A DNA stretch of 25,478 bases, taken from the NCBI GenBank assembly GCA_036524115.1, contig DATDCY010000017.1:1-25478 (forward strand), in the 5' to 3' direction. The number at the start of each line of letters is the position of its first letter. The stretch's first letter is position 1. Below are positions 1 to 9,726 of this stretch, in pieces. The position numbers were made by a program, and so were the translations under genes. The notes under the pieces are model-generated. The model saw nothing but the letters and a program-made list of their open reading frames with translations, did no database searches and was not told the origin of the DNA. The stretch is from a bacterium (GTDB lineage Bacteria > JAUVQV01 > DATDCY01).

Positions 1-31
1 GGCGCGGCCGCCCGCGGGCGGGACGCCGCCA

Positions 32-1816
32 TCAGCGTCGCCCCGGCGGCGACGCCGTGCCGAGCGGCTGTCCCTGGCGCGCCTGCTGGAGCAGGTAGGT
101 GGCGAACGGGTCGCCGGGCCTCAGCCGCAGCGCCTCGGCGAGCTCGCGGACCCCTTCCTCCCGCCGTCCCTGGCCGATGAGCGCGAGGCCGAGGTCGCGG
201 TGCGCCTCGGCGGTGTCGGGGCGCAGCCCGATCGCCTCGCGGAGCTGGCGCTCGGCGTCCGCAAAGCGCCCGGTGCTCAGCAGGATGGCCGCGGCGCGGC
301 GCCGGGCCTCGGCATTGCCGGGGGCGATCTCGATCTCCGCCGCGTACCGGGCGAGCGCCTCCTCGGGACGGCCGAGCCTGGTGAGGTTGATGCCGAGGCG
401 CAGGTTCACGTCGCGCATGCGCGGGCTGATGCGCAGCGCCGCCAGGAACGACTCGTCGGCCGCCGCCAGGTCGCCCCGCTTCGTCAGCGCGTGACCGAGG
501 TTCACGAGGGCCGTGACGTTGCCGGGCTCGACCCGCAGGGCCTGGCGGAAGAGCGTCACGGTGTCGTGCCAGTGCCGGGCCTGGGCGGCGGCCAGGCCGC
601 CGAGCAGCACGAGGACGGCGAGGACGACCGCCGTCGCCGCCGGTCGCGCCCGCGCGGGGATCTCGGCCAGGGTCCAGGCGGCGGCAACGGCCACGCCGAT
701 GAGGGGGATGTACGTGTAGCGGTCGGCGAACGCCTGGTTGCCGACCTGGACGATGCCGATCATCGGGACGAACGTGCCGAGGTACCACAGCCAGCCCGTG
801 AGCAGTGCCGGCCGGCGGCGCCAGAGCCAGAGAGCCGCGCCGGTCAGCGCCGCCAGCGCGGCGGCGGCCGCCACGGTCCGGTCGGCGGCCGGGTGGTGCG
901 ACGCGAACGGGTAGTACGGCGAGAGGTCCGCCGGCAGGATCGCCTTCCCGAGGTACCGCAGGTACGAGAGCGTGGCGTTGGCGAGCCGGACCGACAGGGT
1001 GTTCACCGCTGCGGTGCTGATGGCGCCGCCGGCCTGCTGCGCCCGCAGGGTGACCGTCGCGGCGCCCGCCGCGAGCGCGAGCAGCGGCGCCTTCTCGAGC
1101 AGCAGCCGCCGCGGGGCGGTCGCCCCCGGGGCGCTCACCGCCCCCGGCCGCCACCGCCCCAGAGGCCAGAAATCGAGCAGCAGCAGGACGGCCGGCAGCG
1201 TCACGGCGACGGGCTTGGTCATCAACCCGAGCGCGAGCGCAGCGGCGACGACGGCGTAGCGCAGCGGCCCCGGCCGGCGGGCGTACGCGAGGTACGCGGC
1301 CAGGGTCAGCATCCAGAGCAGGCCCCCGAGCACGTCCTTGCGCTCGGCCACCCAGGCCACCGACTCGACACGCAGCGGGTGCAGCGCGAACAGGCCGGCG
1401 ACCAGCGCGCTGCGCCAGAGGGCGCCCGTGGCGGCCCGCAGCAGCGCGAACAGCGCCACGGCGCCGGCGGCGTGCAGCAGCACGCTGGTCAGGTGGTGCC
1501 CGGCCGGCGCGAGGCCGAAGAGCTGCACATCCAGCATGTGCGAGAGCCACGTCAGCGGGAACCAGTTGAGGTGCTCGGTCGAGCGAAGCGCCCAGAGGAA
1601 CCCCTGCCAGGTCAGGCCCTGCCGGACGACGGGGTTCTCGGTCACGTAGACCTGGTCGTCGTAGTCGACGAACCCGTTGGAGAGCGCGGGGAGGAAGGCG
1701 AGGAACGTCACCGCCGCAAGGGCGGCGCCGGCGAGCCAGGCGCCCCGCCCCGAACCGTGACCGGGCCGGACGGGGGCCGCCGCGAGGGCCGTGGGTGGGC
1801 TGTCCATGGCGCGCAT
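32..1816 (-). CDS. TMTC-like membrane protein with C-terminal TPR repeats
   Basis: A 594-residue polytopic membrane protein. After a short cytoplasmic tail and a first membrane segment (about 26-46) comes an acidic motif FVDYDDQVYVTENP (residues 49-62), then HLNWFPLTWLSHMLD and HPLRVESVAWVAERKDVL (146-163). These are hallmarks of bacterial TMTC/DUF1736-like proteins related to GT-C protein O-mannosyltransferases, with acidic residues facing the periplasm. Several more hydrophobic segments follow up to about residue 410. The last 170 residues are TPR helices (for example NVTALVNLGHALTKRGDLAA). Family knowledge suggests lipid-linked sugar transfer or a surface assembly role; acceptor and substrate cannot be read from the sequence. 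The start at 1816 lacks a clear Shine-Dalgarno; ATG at 1807 is an equally plausible alternative. It is transcribed divergently from the ferritin/nfn operon. Confidence 0.8.
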   Translation of the reverse strand: MRAMDSPPTALAAAPVRPGHGSGRGAWLAGAALAAVTFLAFLPALSNGFVDYDDQVYVTENPVVRQGLTWQGFLWALRSTEHLNWFPLTWLSHMLDVQLFGLAPAGHHLTSVLLHAAGAVALFALLRAATGALWRSALVAGLFALHPLRVESVAWVAERKDVLGGLLWMLTLAAYLAYARRPGPLRYAVVAAALALGLMTKPVAVTLPAVLLLLDFWPLGRWRPGAVSAPGATAPRRLLLEKAPLLALAAGAATVTLRAQQAGGAISTAAVNTLSVRLANATLSYLRYLGKAILPADLSPYYPFASHHPAADRTVAAAAALAALTGAALWLWRRRPALLTGWLWYLGTFVPMIGIVQVGNQAFADRYTYIPLIGVAVAAAWTLAEIPARARPAATAVVLAVLVLLGGLAAAQARHWHDTVTLFRQALRVEPGNVTALVNLGHALTKRGDLAAADESFLAALRISPRMRDVNLRLGINLTRLGRPEEALARYAAEIEIAPGNAEARRRAAAILLSTGRFADAERQLREAIGLRPDTAEAHRDLGLALIGQGRREEGVRELAEALRLRPGDPFATYLLQQARQGQPLGTASPPGRR

Positions 1817-1910
1817 TGTGGCACGCCGGCCGGGGAGAAGCCAACGGCGTCCGGGGCGCGCGCGGGCGGGACGTCGCGGCTTTTTACGATCGTGGATGCG
1901 TGCGAATTCC

Positions 1911-1939
1911 TTGACAAACCTTGACGCTACTGGTAGGAA
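1911..1939 (+). promoter_or_regulatory. Candidate sigma-70 promoter of the ferritin-like/nfnAB operon
   Basis: TTGACA at 1911-1916 is a perfect -35 element. A 17-bp spacer leads to TAGGAA at 1934-1939, a weak -10. The heptamer CCTTGAC occurs twice here (from 1909 and 1919). It lies about 70 bp upstream of the first gene. Confidence 0.45.
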
Positions 1940-2007
1940 ATCCCGTCGCCAATTGTCGCGCGGCGCAGTCCGCGCGTAACGGCCCGACCCGTGGCAAAGG
2001 AGCGCAC

Positions 2008-2472
2008 ATGCAAGAGCTGAGCTTCGCGGAGATCATGAGCTACGCCAAGATCGCGGAGGACAACGCGATCGCGTTCTACCAGGGCGCGGCGGCCAAGGCC
2101 GCCCGGCCGGAGGTCAAGAAATTCCTCGGGGAGCTGGCGAAGATGGAGCAGGGGCACAAGCGCCACCTCGAGGACCTGCTCAAGAAGGTCGAGAAGAGCG
2201 GGAAGGTCCCGCGGCTGCGCCGGGCGATCCACACGCTCGGCTACGCGGAGTACATCAAGCCGGCGGCGATCGACGCGGACGCCAGCTACAGGGACGTCCT
2301 CGAGGCCGCGATGGTCAAGGAGCGCGAGGCGGTGATGACCTACGAGTCGCTCGCCCGGCTCGTCGACGATGCGGAGGCGAAGCAGGTCTTCGAGCTGCTG
2401 CACCGCGAGGAGCAGAAGCATCTCCAGGGCTTCGAGGCCGAGTACGACGACCTGACCAACCAGAACTGGTGA
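2008..2472 (+). CDS. Ferritin-like diiron protein (rubrerythrin-type, no rubredoxin domain)
   Basis: A 154-residue, all-helical protein. The spacing of carboxylates and histidines fits a four-helix diiron site: E17 in helix 1, E47-x2-H50 in helix 2, E105/E107 in helix 3 and E135-x2-H138 in helix 4. No C-terminal CxxC rubredoxin motif is present, so it resembles the stand-alone 'ferritin family' rubrerythrin-like proteins that reduce peroxide or handle iron in anaerobes. The start was placed at 2008 because AAAGGAG lies 7 bases upstream; the frame stays open to 1921, but that extension has no family character. It is the first gene of a tight unit: nfnA follows after 36 bp, so reductant from the Nfn complex is a plausible but unproven electron source. 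Confidence 0.8.
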   Translation: MQELSFAEIMSYAKIAEDNAIAFYQGAAAKAARPEVKKFLGELAKMEQGHKRHLEDLLKKVEKSGKVPRLRRAIHTLGYAEYIKPAAIDADASYRDVLEAAMVKEREAVMTYESLARLVDDAEAKQVFELLHREEQKHLQGFEAEYDDLTNQNW

Positions 2473-2508
2473 GCGCGGTCCGGCGCGAGAGAAGGGGGAC
2501 GACAAGCG

Positions 2509-3366
2509 ATGTTTGAGATCCTGGAGAAGAAAGTCTGGCTGCCCGAGGAGCCGCGGATCGTCGAGTTCCTCGTGAAAGCCCCCGAGATCGCCCGCGCCCA
2601 CCGCGCGGGTCAGTTCGTGATCGTGATCCCCGTCGAGGGCGGCGAGCGCATCCCGCTCACCATCGCCGACTCGGACGCGAAGGCCGGCACGATCAGCCTC
2701 GTGTTCCAGGAGGTCGGCGCCTCGACGATGCTGCTCGGGCGCCTCGAGAAGGGGCAGACGATCCCGCACGTGGCCGGCCCGCTGGGCAAGCCGACGCACA
2801 TCGAGAAGTTCGACGGCGCCGTGGTCTGCGTCGGCGGCGGCATCGGTGTCGCGCCGATCCACCCGATCGCCAAGGCGATGAAGGCCGCCGGCAACCACGT
2901 GATCTCGATCCTCGGCGCGCGCTCGAAGAACCTCATGATCTACGAGGAGCGGATGAAGACCGCCTCGCACGAGGTCAAGATCACGACCGACGACGGCAGC
3001 TACGGCGCGAAGGGCTTCGTCACCGACGCGCTCAAGGGACTGATCGACGGCGGCACGAAGGTCGGCTGCGCGGTGGTCATCGGCCCGCCGATCATGATGA
3101 AGTTCACCTGCAAGGTCACCGAGCCCTACAAGATCCCGACGTTCGCCAGCCTGAACACGATCATGGTCGACGGCACCGGGATGTGCGGGGCCTGCCGCGT
3201 CACGGTCGGCGGCAAGACCAAGTTCGTCTGCGTGGACGGCCCGGAGTTCGACGGGCACGCGGTGGACTTCGACGAGATGATGGCGCGCCAGCGGCAGTAC
3301 CTCCCCGAGGAGAAGCTGGCGAAGGACCGCTGCGCCAGCGGCCGCGGCACCTGCCAGACCGTCTAG
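2509..3366 (+). CDS. nfnA: NfnA: FAD and [2Fe-2S] subunit of electron-bifurcating ferredoxin:NADP+ transhydrogenase
   Basis: 285 residues, the usual size for the small subunit (also annotated as sulfide dehydrogenase or dihydroorotate dehydrogenase electron-transfer-like). The N-terminal half is a ferredoxin-reductase-type FAD barrel (about 1-100), followed by a nucleotide-binding domain with VCVGGGIGVAPIHPIAKA (about 107-124). The C-terminus has D221-GTGM-C226-GA-C229 and C241, the Asp/Cys3 pattern that holds the unusual [2Fe-2S] cluster in Nfn. In characterised systems NfnAB reversibly couples NADH and reduced ferredoxin to 2 NADP+ by flavin bifurcation in the cytoplasm. It sits 35 bp upstream of nfnB, so it is clearly co-transcribed. 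The name rests on motif recognition and gene pairing; an older role label would be SudB. Confidence 0.9.
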   Translation: MFEILEKKVWLPEEPRIVEFLVKAPEIARAHRAGQFVIVIPVEGGERIPLTIADSDAKAGTISLVFQEVGASTMLLGRLEKGQTIPHVAGPLGKPTHIEKFDGAVVCVGGGIGVAPIHPIAKAMKAAGNHVISILGARSKNLMIYEERMKTASHEVKITTDDGSYGAKGFVTDALKGLIDGGTKVGCAVVIGPPIMMKFTCKVTEPYKIPTFASLNTIMVDGTGMCGACRVTVGGKTKFVCVDGPEFDGHAVDFDEMMARQRQYLPEEKLAKDRCASGRGTCQTV

Positions 3367-3401
3367 GCCGGGAACCCTCTGCGAGAAGGACGAGAGAGAC
3401 G

Positions 3402-4895
3402 ATGACTGAAGAGAAGAAGGACCAGCCCGCAGCCCCCAAGGCCCCGCGGCCCAAGATCCCGCGCCAGGCGATGCCGGAGCAGAACGCGAAGGTGCGCGCG
3501 AAGAACTTCCAGCAGGTGACCACCGGCTACACCGAGGAGATGGCCCAGCTCGAGGCGCAGCGCTGCCTGCAATGCAAGAAGCCGACCTGCACCATCGGCT
3601 GTCCGGTGAGCGTGCCGATCCCGGAGTTCATCAAGGCGATCACCGAGAAGGACTACGCCAAGGCGGTCGCGGCGATCAAGCGGACGAACCTGCTGCCCGC
3701 GGTCTGCGGCCGCGTCTGCCCGCAGGAGATGCAGTGCGAGAGCAAGTGCGTCGTCGGCAAGAAGAACGAGCCGGTGGCAATCGGGCGCCTCGAGCGCTTC
3801 GTCGCGGACTGGGAGGCTTCGCAGGGTGCCGCCCCGGTGCCGCCCACACCGAAGAAGACCGGCAAGAAGGTCGCCGTCGTCGGCACCGGCCCCGGCGGGC
3901 TGATCTGCGCCGGGTATCTCATCCAGAAGGGCCACGACGTGACGATGTTCGAGGCGCTGCACAAGGCCGGCGGCGTGCTCGTCTACGGCATCCCGGAGTT
4001 CCGTCTGCCCAAGGCGATCGTGCAGCGCGAGGTGGACTACCTGATCAAGCTCGGCTGCCAGCTCAAGACCGACTTCGTGGTGGGCAAGACGCGCACGATC
4101 GGCCAGCTCATGGACGAGGACAAGTTCGACGCGGTCTACATCGGCGTCGGCGCGGGCCTGCCGTGGTTCATGGACGTCCCCGGCGAGAACCTCAACGGCG
4201 TGTACAGCGCCAACGAGTACCTGACGCGCAACAACCTGATGAAGGCCTTCGAGTTCCCGAACGCCGACACGCCGATCAAGCGGCACAAGAACGTCGCGGT
4301 CGTCGGCGGCGGCAACGTGGCGATGGACTCGGTGCGCACGGCGCTGCGCCTCGGCGCGGACAACGCCTACATCGTCTACCGCCGCGGCATGGAGGAGCTG
4401 CCCGCGCGCAAGGAGGAGATCGAGCACGCGCAGCACGAGGGCGTGCAGTTCAAGATCCTCACCGCGCCGGTGAAGGTCATCGGCAACAAGGACGGCTGGG
4501 TCGAGGGCCTGGAGTGCGTCGAGATGGAACTCGGCGAGCCGGATGCGTCTGGCCGCCGCCGCCCCATCGAGAAGAAGGGCAGCAACTTCGTGATGAAGAT
4601 CGACGCGGTGATCCCGGCGATCGGCACGGGGGCCAACCCGCTGCTGGCGATGACGACGCCCGACATGCAGTTCAACAAGAGGGGCTACATCGTCACCGAG
4701 AACCCGCAGACCGGCCGCACGACCAAGAAGGGCGTCTTTGCCGGCGGCGACATCGTCACCGGGGCGGCGACGGTCATCTCGGCGGCCGGCGCGGGCCGCC
4801 AGGCCGGCATGGCGATCGACAAGTACCTCAGCGATGGCGAGTGGTGGGACCCGAACGCGCCGCCGCCTCCGGCTGCAGTGCCCGCGGCGAAGTAG
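3402..4895 (+). CDS. nfnB: NfnB: FAD and 2x[4Fe-4S] subunit of electron-bifurcating transhydrogenase (GltD-like)
   Basis: 497 residues from ATG 3402, preceded by a purine-rich AGAAGGA element. The N-terminal ferredoxin-like domain has two cysteine sets, C55/C58/C63/C67 and C102/C106/C112/C116, for two [4Fe-4S] clusters. Then come a Rossmann FAD motif VVGTGPGGLICAG (159-171), the GGVLVYGIPEFRLPK signature, a second dinucleotide motif VVGGGNVAMDS, and GVFAGGDIVTGAATV near the C-terminus. This is the glutamate-synthase beta-subunit/NfnB architecture. Because nfnA lies directly upstream and no GltB-like large subunit is present, NfnB is preferred over GltD/GltA. The extra Pro/Ala/Lys-rich residues at both ends look like non-conserved tails. 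Confidence 0.92.
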   Translation: MTEEKKDQPAAPKAPRPKIPRQAMPEQNAKVRAKNFQQVTTGYTEEMAQLEAQRCLQCKKPTCTIGCPVSVPIPEFIKAITEKDYAKAVAAIKRTNLLPAVCGRVCPQEMQCESKCVVGKKNEPVAIGRLERFVADWEASQGAAPVPPTPKKTGKKVAVVGTGPGGLICAGYLIQKGHDVTMFEALHKAGGVLVYGIPEFRLPKAIVQREVDYLIKLGCQLKTDFVVGKTRTIGQLMDEDKFDAVYIGVGAGLPWFMDVPGENLNGVYSANEYLTRNNLMKAFEFPNADTPIKRHKNVAVVGGGNVAMDSVRTALRLGADNAYIVYRRGMEELPARKEEIEHAQHEGVQFKILTAPVKVIGNKDGWVEGLECVEMELGEPDASGRRRPIEKKGSNFVMKIDAVIPAIGTGANPLLAMTTPDMQFNKRGYIVTENPQTGRTTKKGVFAGGDIVTGAATVISAAGAGRQAGMAIDKYLSDGEWWDPNAPPPPAAVPAAK

Positions 4896-4915
4896 CGTCC
4901 CGTCCTGATTCGCAC

Positions 4916-4949
4916 GAGCCCTCCTCCCGGGAGACCGGGAGGAGGGCTC
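4916..4949. terminator. Strong intrinsic terminator between convergent nfnB and cupin genes
   Basis: A perfect 15-bp stem, GAGCCCTCCTCCCGG (4916-4930) and its reverse complement (4935-4949), closes on a GAGA tetraloop. It starts 20 bp after the nfnB stop. The + strand continues with a T-rich tract (TTCTCACTTTC). The symmetric stem could also stop transcription arriving from the cupin gene on the other strand. Confidence 0.85.
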
Positions 4950-4991
4950 TTCTCACTTTCCGCTGTGCCGAACCGCTCGGCAGGCTTGACC

Positions 4992-5366
4992 CTACTTCTT
5001 GAGCTCGATGACGATGACGTGGAAGTCGGCTGGGCCGATGTTCTCGATGGAGTGCGTGACCGGTCCGCTGTACACCGCGTCTCCGAGCTTGCGCTCCTTC
5101 TCGACCACCTTTCCGTCCGGCGTGGTGACCTTGATCCTGGTGGTGCCCAGGCCGACCGTGACAAAGTCCGGATGGAAGTGCATCGGCTCCATCTCGCCGG
5201 GCTTGTCCAGGACGTCGAGGACGCGCACCCGATCGTTGTCCACCAGAACCTTCACGTTCTTCGGGGCCACGGCAGCCACGTCTTGTGCTGTTGCCGGCCC
5301 CGCACCACCGGTCAATCCGAGAGAGACCACCAGGGCGCCCAACGAGACATACACGGACTTCTTCAT
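4992..5366 (-). CDS. Secreted single-domain cupin
   Basis: 124 residues. A Sec signal peptide (KK then a hydrophobic core, likely cleavage after ATA at residue 27) leads into one small beta-barrel. Cupin motif 1 is recognisable as G57-x5-H63-x-H65, but the usual glutamate ligand is missing (PDFVT follows). Motif 2 supplies G96-D and H105, giving a possible three-histidine metal site. The start at 5366 is set by the signal peptide and by GAGGAG 7 bases upstream; the longer open frame upstream is Arg-rich and non-credible. The closest functional class is quercetinase-like or small periplasmic cupins; the substrate is unknown. It is probably the second gene of the sigma-54-promoted unit starting near 5632. 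Confidence 0.75.
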   Translation of the reverse strand: MKKSVYVSLGALVVSLGLTGGAGPATAQDVAAVAPKNVKVLVDNDRVRVLDVLDKPGEMEPMHFHPDFVTVGLGTTRIKVTTPDGKVVEKERKLGDAVYSGPVTHSIENIGPADFHVIVIELKK

Positions 5367-5485
5367 GCTGTTCTCCTCTTCGTTGTTTCCTCGTCCACCC
5401 AGTGCCGCCCGCATCTGCAGAAGGCGCGGAAGAGTTCTTCTCGAACGTTCAGTCTTCGCAGACCTCCTTTCGCGACGCTTCCCCG

Positions 5486-5617
5486 TCACTGACGAAGCAC
5501 GCTCAACCCCAGGATGCACAGTCCACCGACCAGCATGAGCATCCCGGCAAGAACGACGACGAAGCCAATTGCGTCGTGAGTCCTCTTGCTCATCCCGCAT
5601 CTTCGACGGAGCATCAT
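5486..5617 (-). CDS. 43-residue single-span membrane peptide
   Basis: ATG-ATG at 5612-5617 opens a 43-codon frame. It has a basic N-terminus (LRRRC...SKR), one hydrophobic helix of about 22 residues from IGFVVVLAGML to ILGLSVL, and a short RQ tail. AGGGGGA lies 4-5 bases upstream, and a sigma-54-like promoter ends about 25 bases upstream. An internal ATG at 5593 would give a 35-residue version. The orientation predicted by positive-inside is N-in. I do not recognise a family. The cupin starts 119 bp further on with no terminator between them, so the two are probably one transcript. Its coding status rests on the Shine-Dalgarno, the hydrophobic pattern and the promoter position. Confidence 0.6.
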   Translation of the reverse strand: MMLRRRCGMSKRTHDAIGFVVVLAGMLMLVGGLCILGLSVLRQ

Positions 5618-5622
5618 GGTGT

Positions 5623-5636
5623 CCCCCTGCCGGGGG
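5623..5636 (-). promoter_or_regulatory. GC hairpin overlapping the Shine-Dalgarno of the membrane peptide
   Basis: On the - strand CCCCC-GGCA-GGGGG forms a 5-bp G:C stem, and its right arm is the Shine-Dalgarno core. The predicted sigma-54 start point (near 5632) falls inside the left arm, so a shift of start by a few bases would decide whether the hairpin can form. Confidence 0.4.
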
Positions 5637-5641
5637 TCTAT

Positions 5642-5657
5642 TTCAAGAACGGTGCCA
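5642..5657 (-). promoter_or_regulatory. Sigma-54 (-24/-12) promoter candidate
   Basis: Read on the - strand: TGGCAC-C-GTTC-TTGAA. Compared with the consensus TGGCACG-N4-TTGCA, the -24 box is intact and the spacing is exact. The two deviations are C for the seventh G and A for the C of the -12 GC. It lies about 25 bases upstream of the membrane-peptide start and directly follows the gene for a sigma-54 activator. Confidence 0.65.
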
Positions 5658-5763
5658 GAAGGAAGTCCTGAGGAAATGGGAGTTCTTTCAAGGTGTTAGG
5701 CCCGCGCTGCGGGCGAAGGGCATCTCGGGGCACGCTCGGAAGAAGTAAACGACGTTCACGCCC

Positions 5764-5785
5764 TGCAGCCGGCGTTTGCAGCCGG
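5764..5785. repeat. Tandem 9-bp direct repeat, candidate activator-binding site
   Basis: TGCAGCCGG occurs at 5764-5772 and again at 5777-5785 (13-bp period). The pair sits about 107-128 bp upstream of the -24 element on the same side, the distance range where sigma-54 activators commonly bind. Binding is inference. Confidence 0.4.
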
Positions 5786-5799
5786 GAAGGAAGAGGCTC

Positions 5800-7730
<1,931 letters not shown>

Positions 7731-7734
<4 letters not shown>

Positions 7735-8108
7735 GGTCTCTCGCGCCCTCGCAGCAGCGCCTGCATCTTGCCGAGCAGCCGCTCAAACTCGACCGGCTTG
7801 GAATCGTAATCGTCGCAGCCTGCCTCAAGCGCCTTGTCACGGTCTCCGGTCATCACGTGCGCGGTCAGCGCGATGACGGGTATGGACGCCGTCTGCGGCA
7901 GCCCCTTGATCCGCCGGGTGGCCTCCCACCCGTCGACCACGGGAAGGCTCATGTCCATCAGGATCAGGTCCGGACGCTCCGCGACCGCAACCTTCACGCC
8001 CTCCTCGCCGTCCAGGGCGATCAGGACCTCATAGCCCTTGCGCTGGAGCCTGCGGGAGAGCATGTCCCGATTCATCTCGTTGTCCTCCACCAGCAGAATT
8101 CTGAGCAT
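7731..8108 (-). CDS. Single-domain response regulator (CheY/DivK-like receiver)
   Basis: 125 residues forming one receiver domain with no output domain. The acidic pocket is E8/D9, the phosphoacceptor D52 lies in LILMDMSLP, the switch residue is T82 (ALTAH), and the conserved lysine is K104 (DSKP). Stand-alone receivers of this kind usually act as phosphotransfer or phosphate-sink intermediates, or as allosteric effectors. Placed between the kinase (12 bp upstream) and the sigma-54 activator (4-bp overlap), it is a natural relay intermediate. H87 of the activator is a conceivable partner, but this is inference. Confidence 0.9.
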
Positions 8109-8120
8109 GGCTCTCCCGGG

Positions 8121-9683
8121 TCAGGCAGATCGTGCGCGTCTTCCCGTGTCGGCTGGCAGCAGGGCTTCTCCTGGTCGAGCCGCTGCGGAACACGGAAGCG
8201 TCACGGTGAACGTCGTTCCCTGGCCAGGCGCGCTTGCGACCCGGATCTCCCCGCCCATCACGCTGCAGAACTGCCGGGTAATCGCGAGGCCGAGCCCGGT
8301 GCCGCCGTATCTTCTCGTCTGCGCATCGGCCTGCCAGAACGGCTGAAAGAGCAGTCCCATCTGCTCGGGGGTCATGCCGATGCCCGTGTCGCGCACGGTC
8401 AGGGAAAGCCGCGCGCCGCCCCCGGGCTCCTGCCGGGTCGCGTCCAGGGTTATCGTCCCCTGCTCCGTGAACTTGCAGGCGTTGCTCAGCAGGTTGAACA
8501 GGATCTGGCGGACCTTCGTGACGTCCGCGTACATCGAGCCGAGATCGTCAGGACGGTTGATCGCAAGCACGTTCGCGTTCTTGGCGATCAGGGGCTGGAC
8601 CATGTCCACCACTTCCTCGATCAGGCCGGCGACGTCAAAAGACTCCGGCGAGAGCTCGATCATGCCGGCCTCGATCTTGGAAAGGTCGAGGATGTCGTTG
8701 ATCAGCACCAGGAGGTGCTTGCCCGAGGCACGGATCTTCTGGAGGTCCGGGATCAGGTCCTTCTGATTCCGGTCCTCGGCCTCCTCCGTCAGCATCTCGC
8801 TGTAGCCGATGATGGCATTCAGCGGCGTACGCAGCTCATGGCTCATGCTCGCCAGAAAATCGGACTTGTGGCGGCTCGCGGTCTCGATCTGCTGATAGAG
8901 GCTCTTGAGCTCGTTGCTCATGCGGTTCAGGTTGTCCGCCAGGGTGCCGAGCTCGTCGCGGTTCGGCACGTCGACGCGCTTTGAGAAATCCCCGGAGGCG
9001 ATCTGCTTGAGACGCGAGTCCATGAGCGTGATCGGCTGGACCAGGGATGTCGAGACCGCATAGCCCAGCAGTATCGCCAGCCCGATGCTCCCCACGGCGA
9101 AGCCGATGACCACCCAGCGCGAGGTCAGGTAGGCCCGATGGCTCTCGTCCACGCGGGCCTCCATGTCGGCTTCGGCCCGGTTCACCATTTCATTCGTCAG
9201 CCGCTCCAGACTGTCCGCCAGCGGGGGGGTCTGGCTGCGCAAGGCCTCCGCCCGGGCGAAATCGCGCCGCCGGGTCAGCTCCAGGACCTGGACGATCAAC
9301 TGGTTGAGCCGTTCATGCTCCGCGTTGATCTTCCCGAACAGCTCCACTTCGTTCTTGGTCACGAACTGGAGCCGCTCGAGGTCGTACCGGTACTCGTTCA
9401 ATTGGCGGAGGGCGTTCTCGAGCTCCCGCTCCTGCGGCGAGAGCAGCGCGGACGTGGCTATGTAGAGCTGGGCGATGGTGTCGCGCTGCAGCTGGCGGAA
9501 CGCCGCGACCTTCCTGCGGAGCCGGCTGAGGTCCTCGGATCGCCGGTTCATGCCGCTCAGGACCTGCATGACGACGAGGCCGAAGACAATCAGCAGCGCC
9601 GCAATGGCGAAGAAGGCGCCGACGAGCTTGGTGTGGACCGTGAACGGGGCCTTGGATACGAGCCGGGGAAGCCAGTTCTTCAT
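8121..9683 (-). CDS. Membrane sensor histidine kinase (TM-periplasmic helical domain-TM-HAMP-HisKA-HATPase)
   Basis: 520 residues. The first membrane helix is about 19-42, followed by a 145-residue, mostly helical periplasmic segment (43-187) rich in charged heptads. TM2 is about 189-210, HAMP 211-263, and HisKA starts at about 272 with phosphoacceptor H282 (SMSHELRTPLNA). The ATPase domain has an N-box FNLLSNACKF (396-405), G1 DTGIGM (432-437) and G2 GTGLGL (461-466). It is a class I kinase without its own receiver. AGGGGGAGGAG sits directly before the ATG. It lies 43 bp downstream of the binding-protein gene, so the periplasmic domain may read that protein's ligand state. Its HisKA closely resembles copy 2 in the downstream activator, suggesting domain duplication within the operon. 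Confidence 0.92.
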   Translation of the reverse strand: MKNWLPRLVSKAPFTVHTKLVGAFFAIAALLIVFGLVVMQVLSGMNRRSEDLSRLRRKVAAFRQLQRDTIAQLYIATSALLSPQERELENALRQLNEYRYDLERLQFVTKNEVELFGKINAEHERLNQLIVQVLELTRRRDFARAEALRSQTPPLADSLERLTNEMVNRAEADMEARVDESHRAYLTSRWVVIGFAVGSIGLAILLGYAVSTSLVQPITLMDSRLKQIASGDFSKRVDVPNRDELGTLADNLNRMSNELKSLYQQIETASRHKSDFLASMSHELRTPLNAIIGYSEMLTEEAEDRNQKDLIPDLQKIRASGKHLLVLINDILDLSKIEAGMIELSPESFDVAGLIEEVVDMVQPLIAKNANVLAINRPDDLGSMYADVTKVRQILFNLLSNACKFTEQGTITLDATRQEPGGGARLSLTVRDTGIGMTPEQMGLLFQPFWQADAQTRRYGGTGLGLAITRQFCSVMGGEIRVASAPGQGTTFTVTLPCSAAARPGEALLPADTGRRARSA

Positions 9684-9726
9684 CTCCTCCCCCTGCCTCT
9701 CATGGTGCGCAAGGCATATTCGCCTC

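Noticed and set aside
200-1924. A 574-codon + strand frame opposite the TPR membrane protein
   Set aside because: Low-complexity Arg/Gly/Gln-rich translation and no ribosome site; the - strand frame has family motifs.
5459-5470. Strong Shine-Dalgarno-like AAAGGAGG on the - strand between peptide and cupin genes
   Set aside because: No start codon at usable distance; the cupin has its own GAGGAG before ATG 5366.
5700-5714. GCCCGC-GCT-GCGGGC hairpin as terminator of the signalling operon
   Set aside because: No T-run follows on the - strand. It could be a protein site or chance; not called as a terminator.
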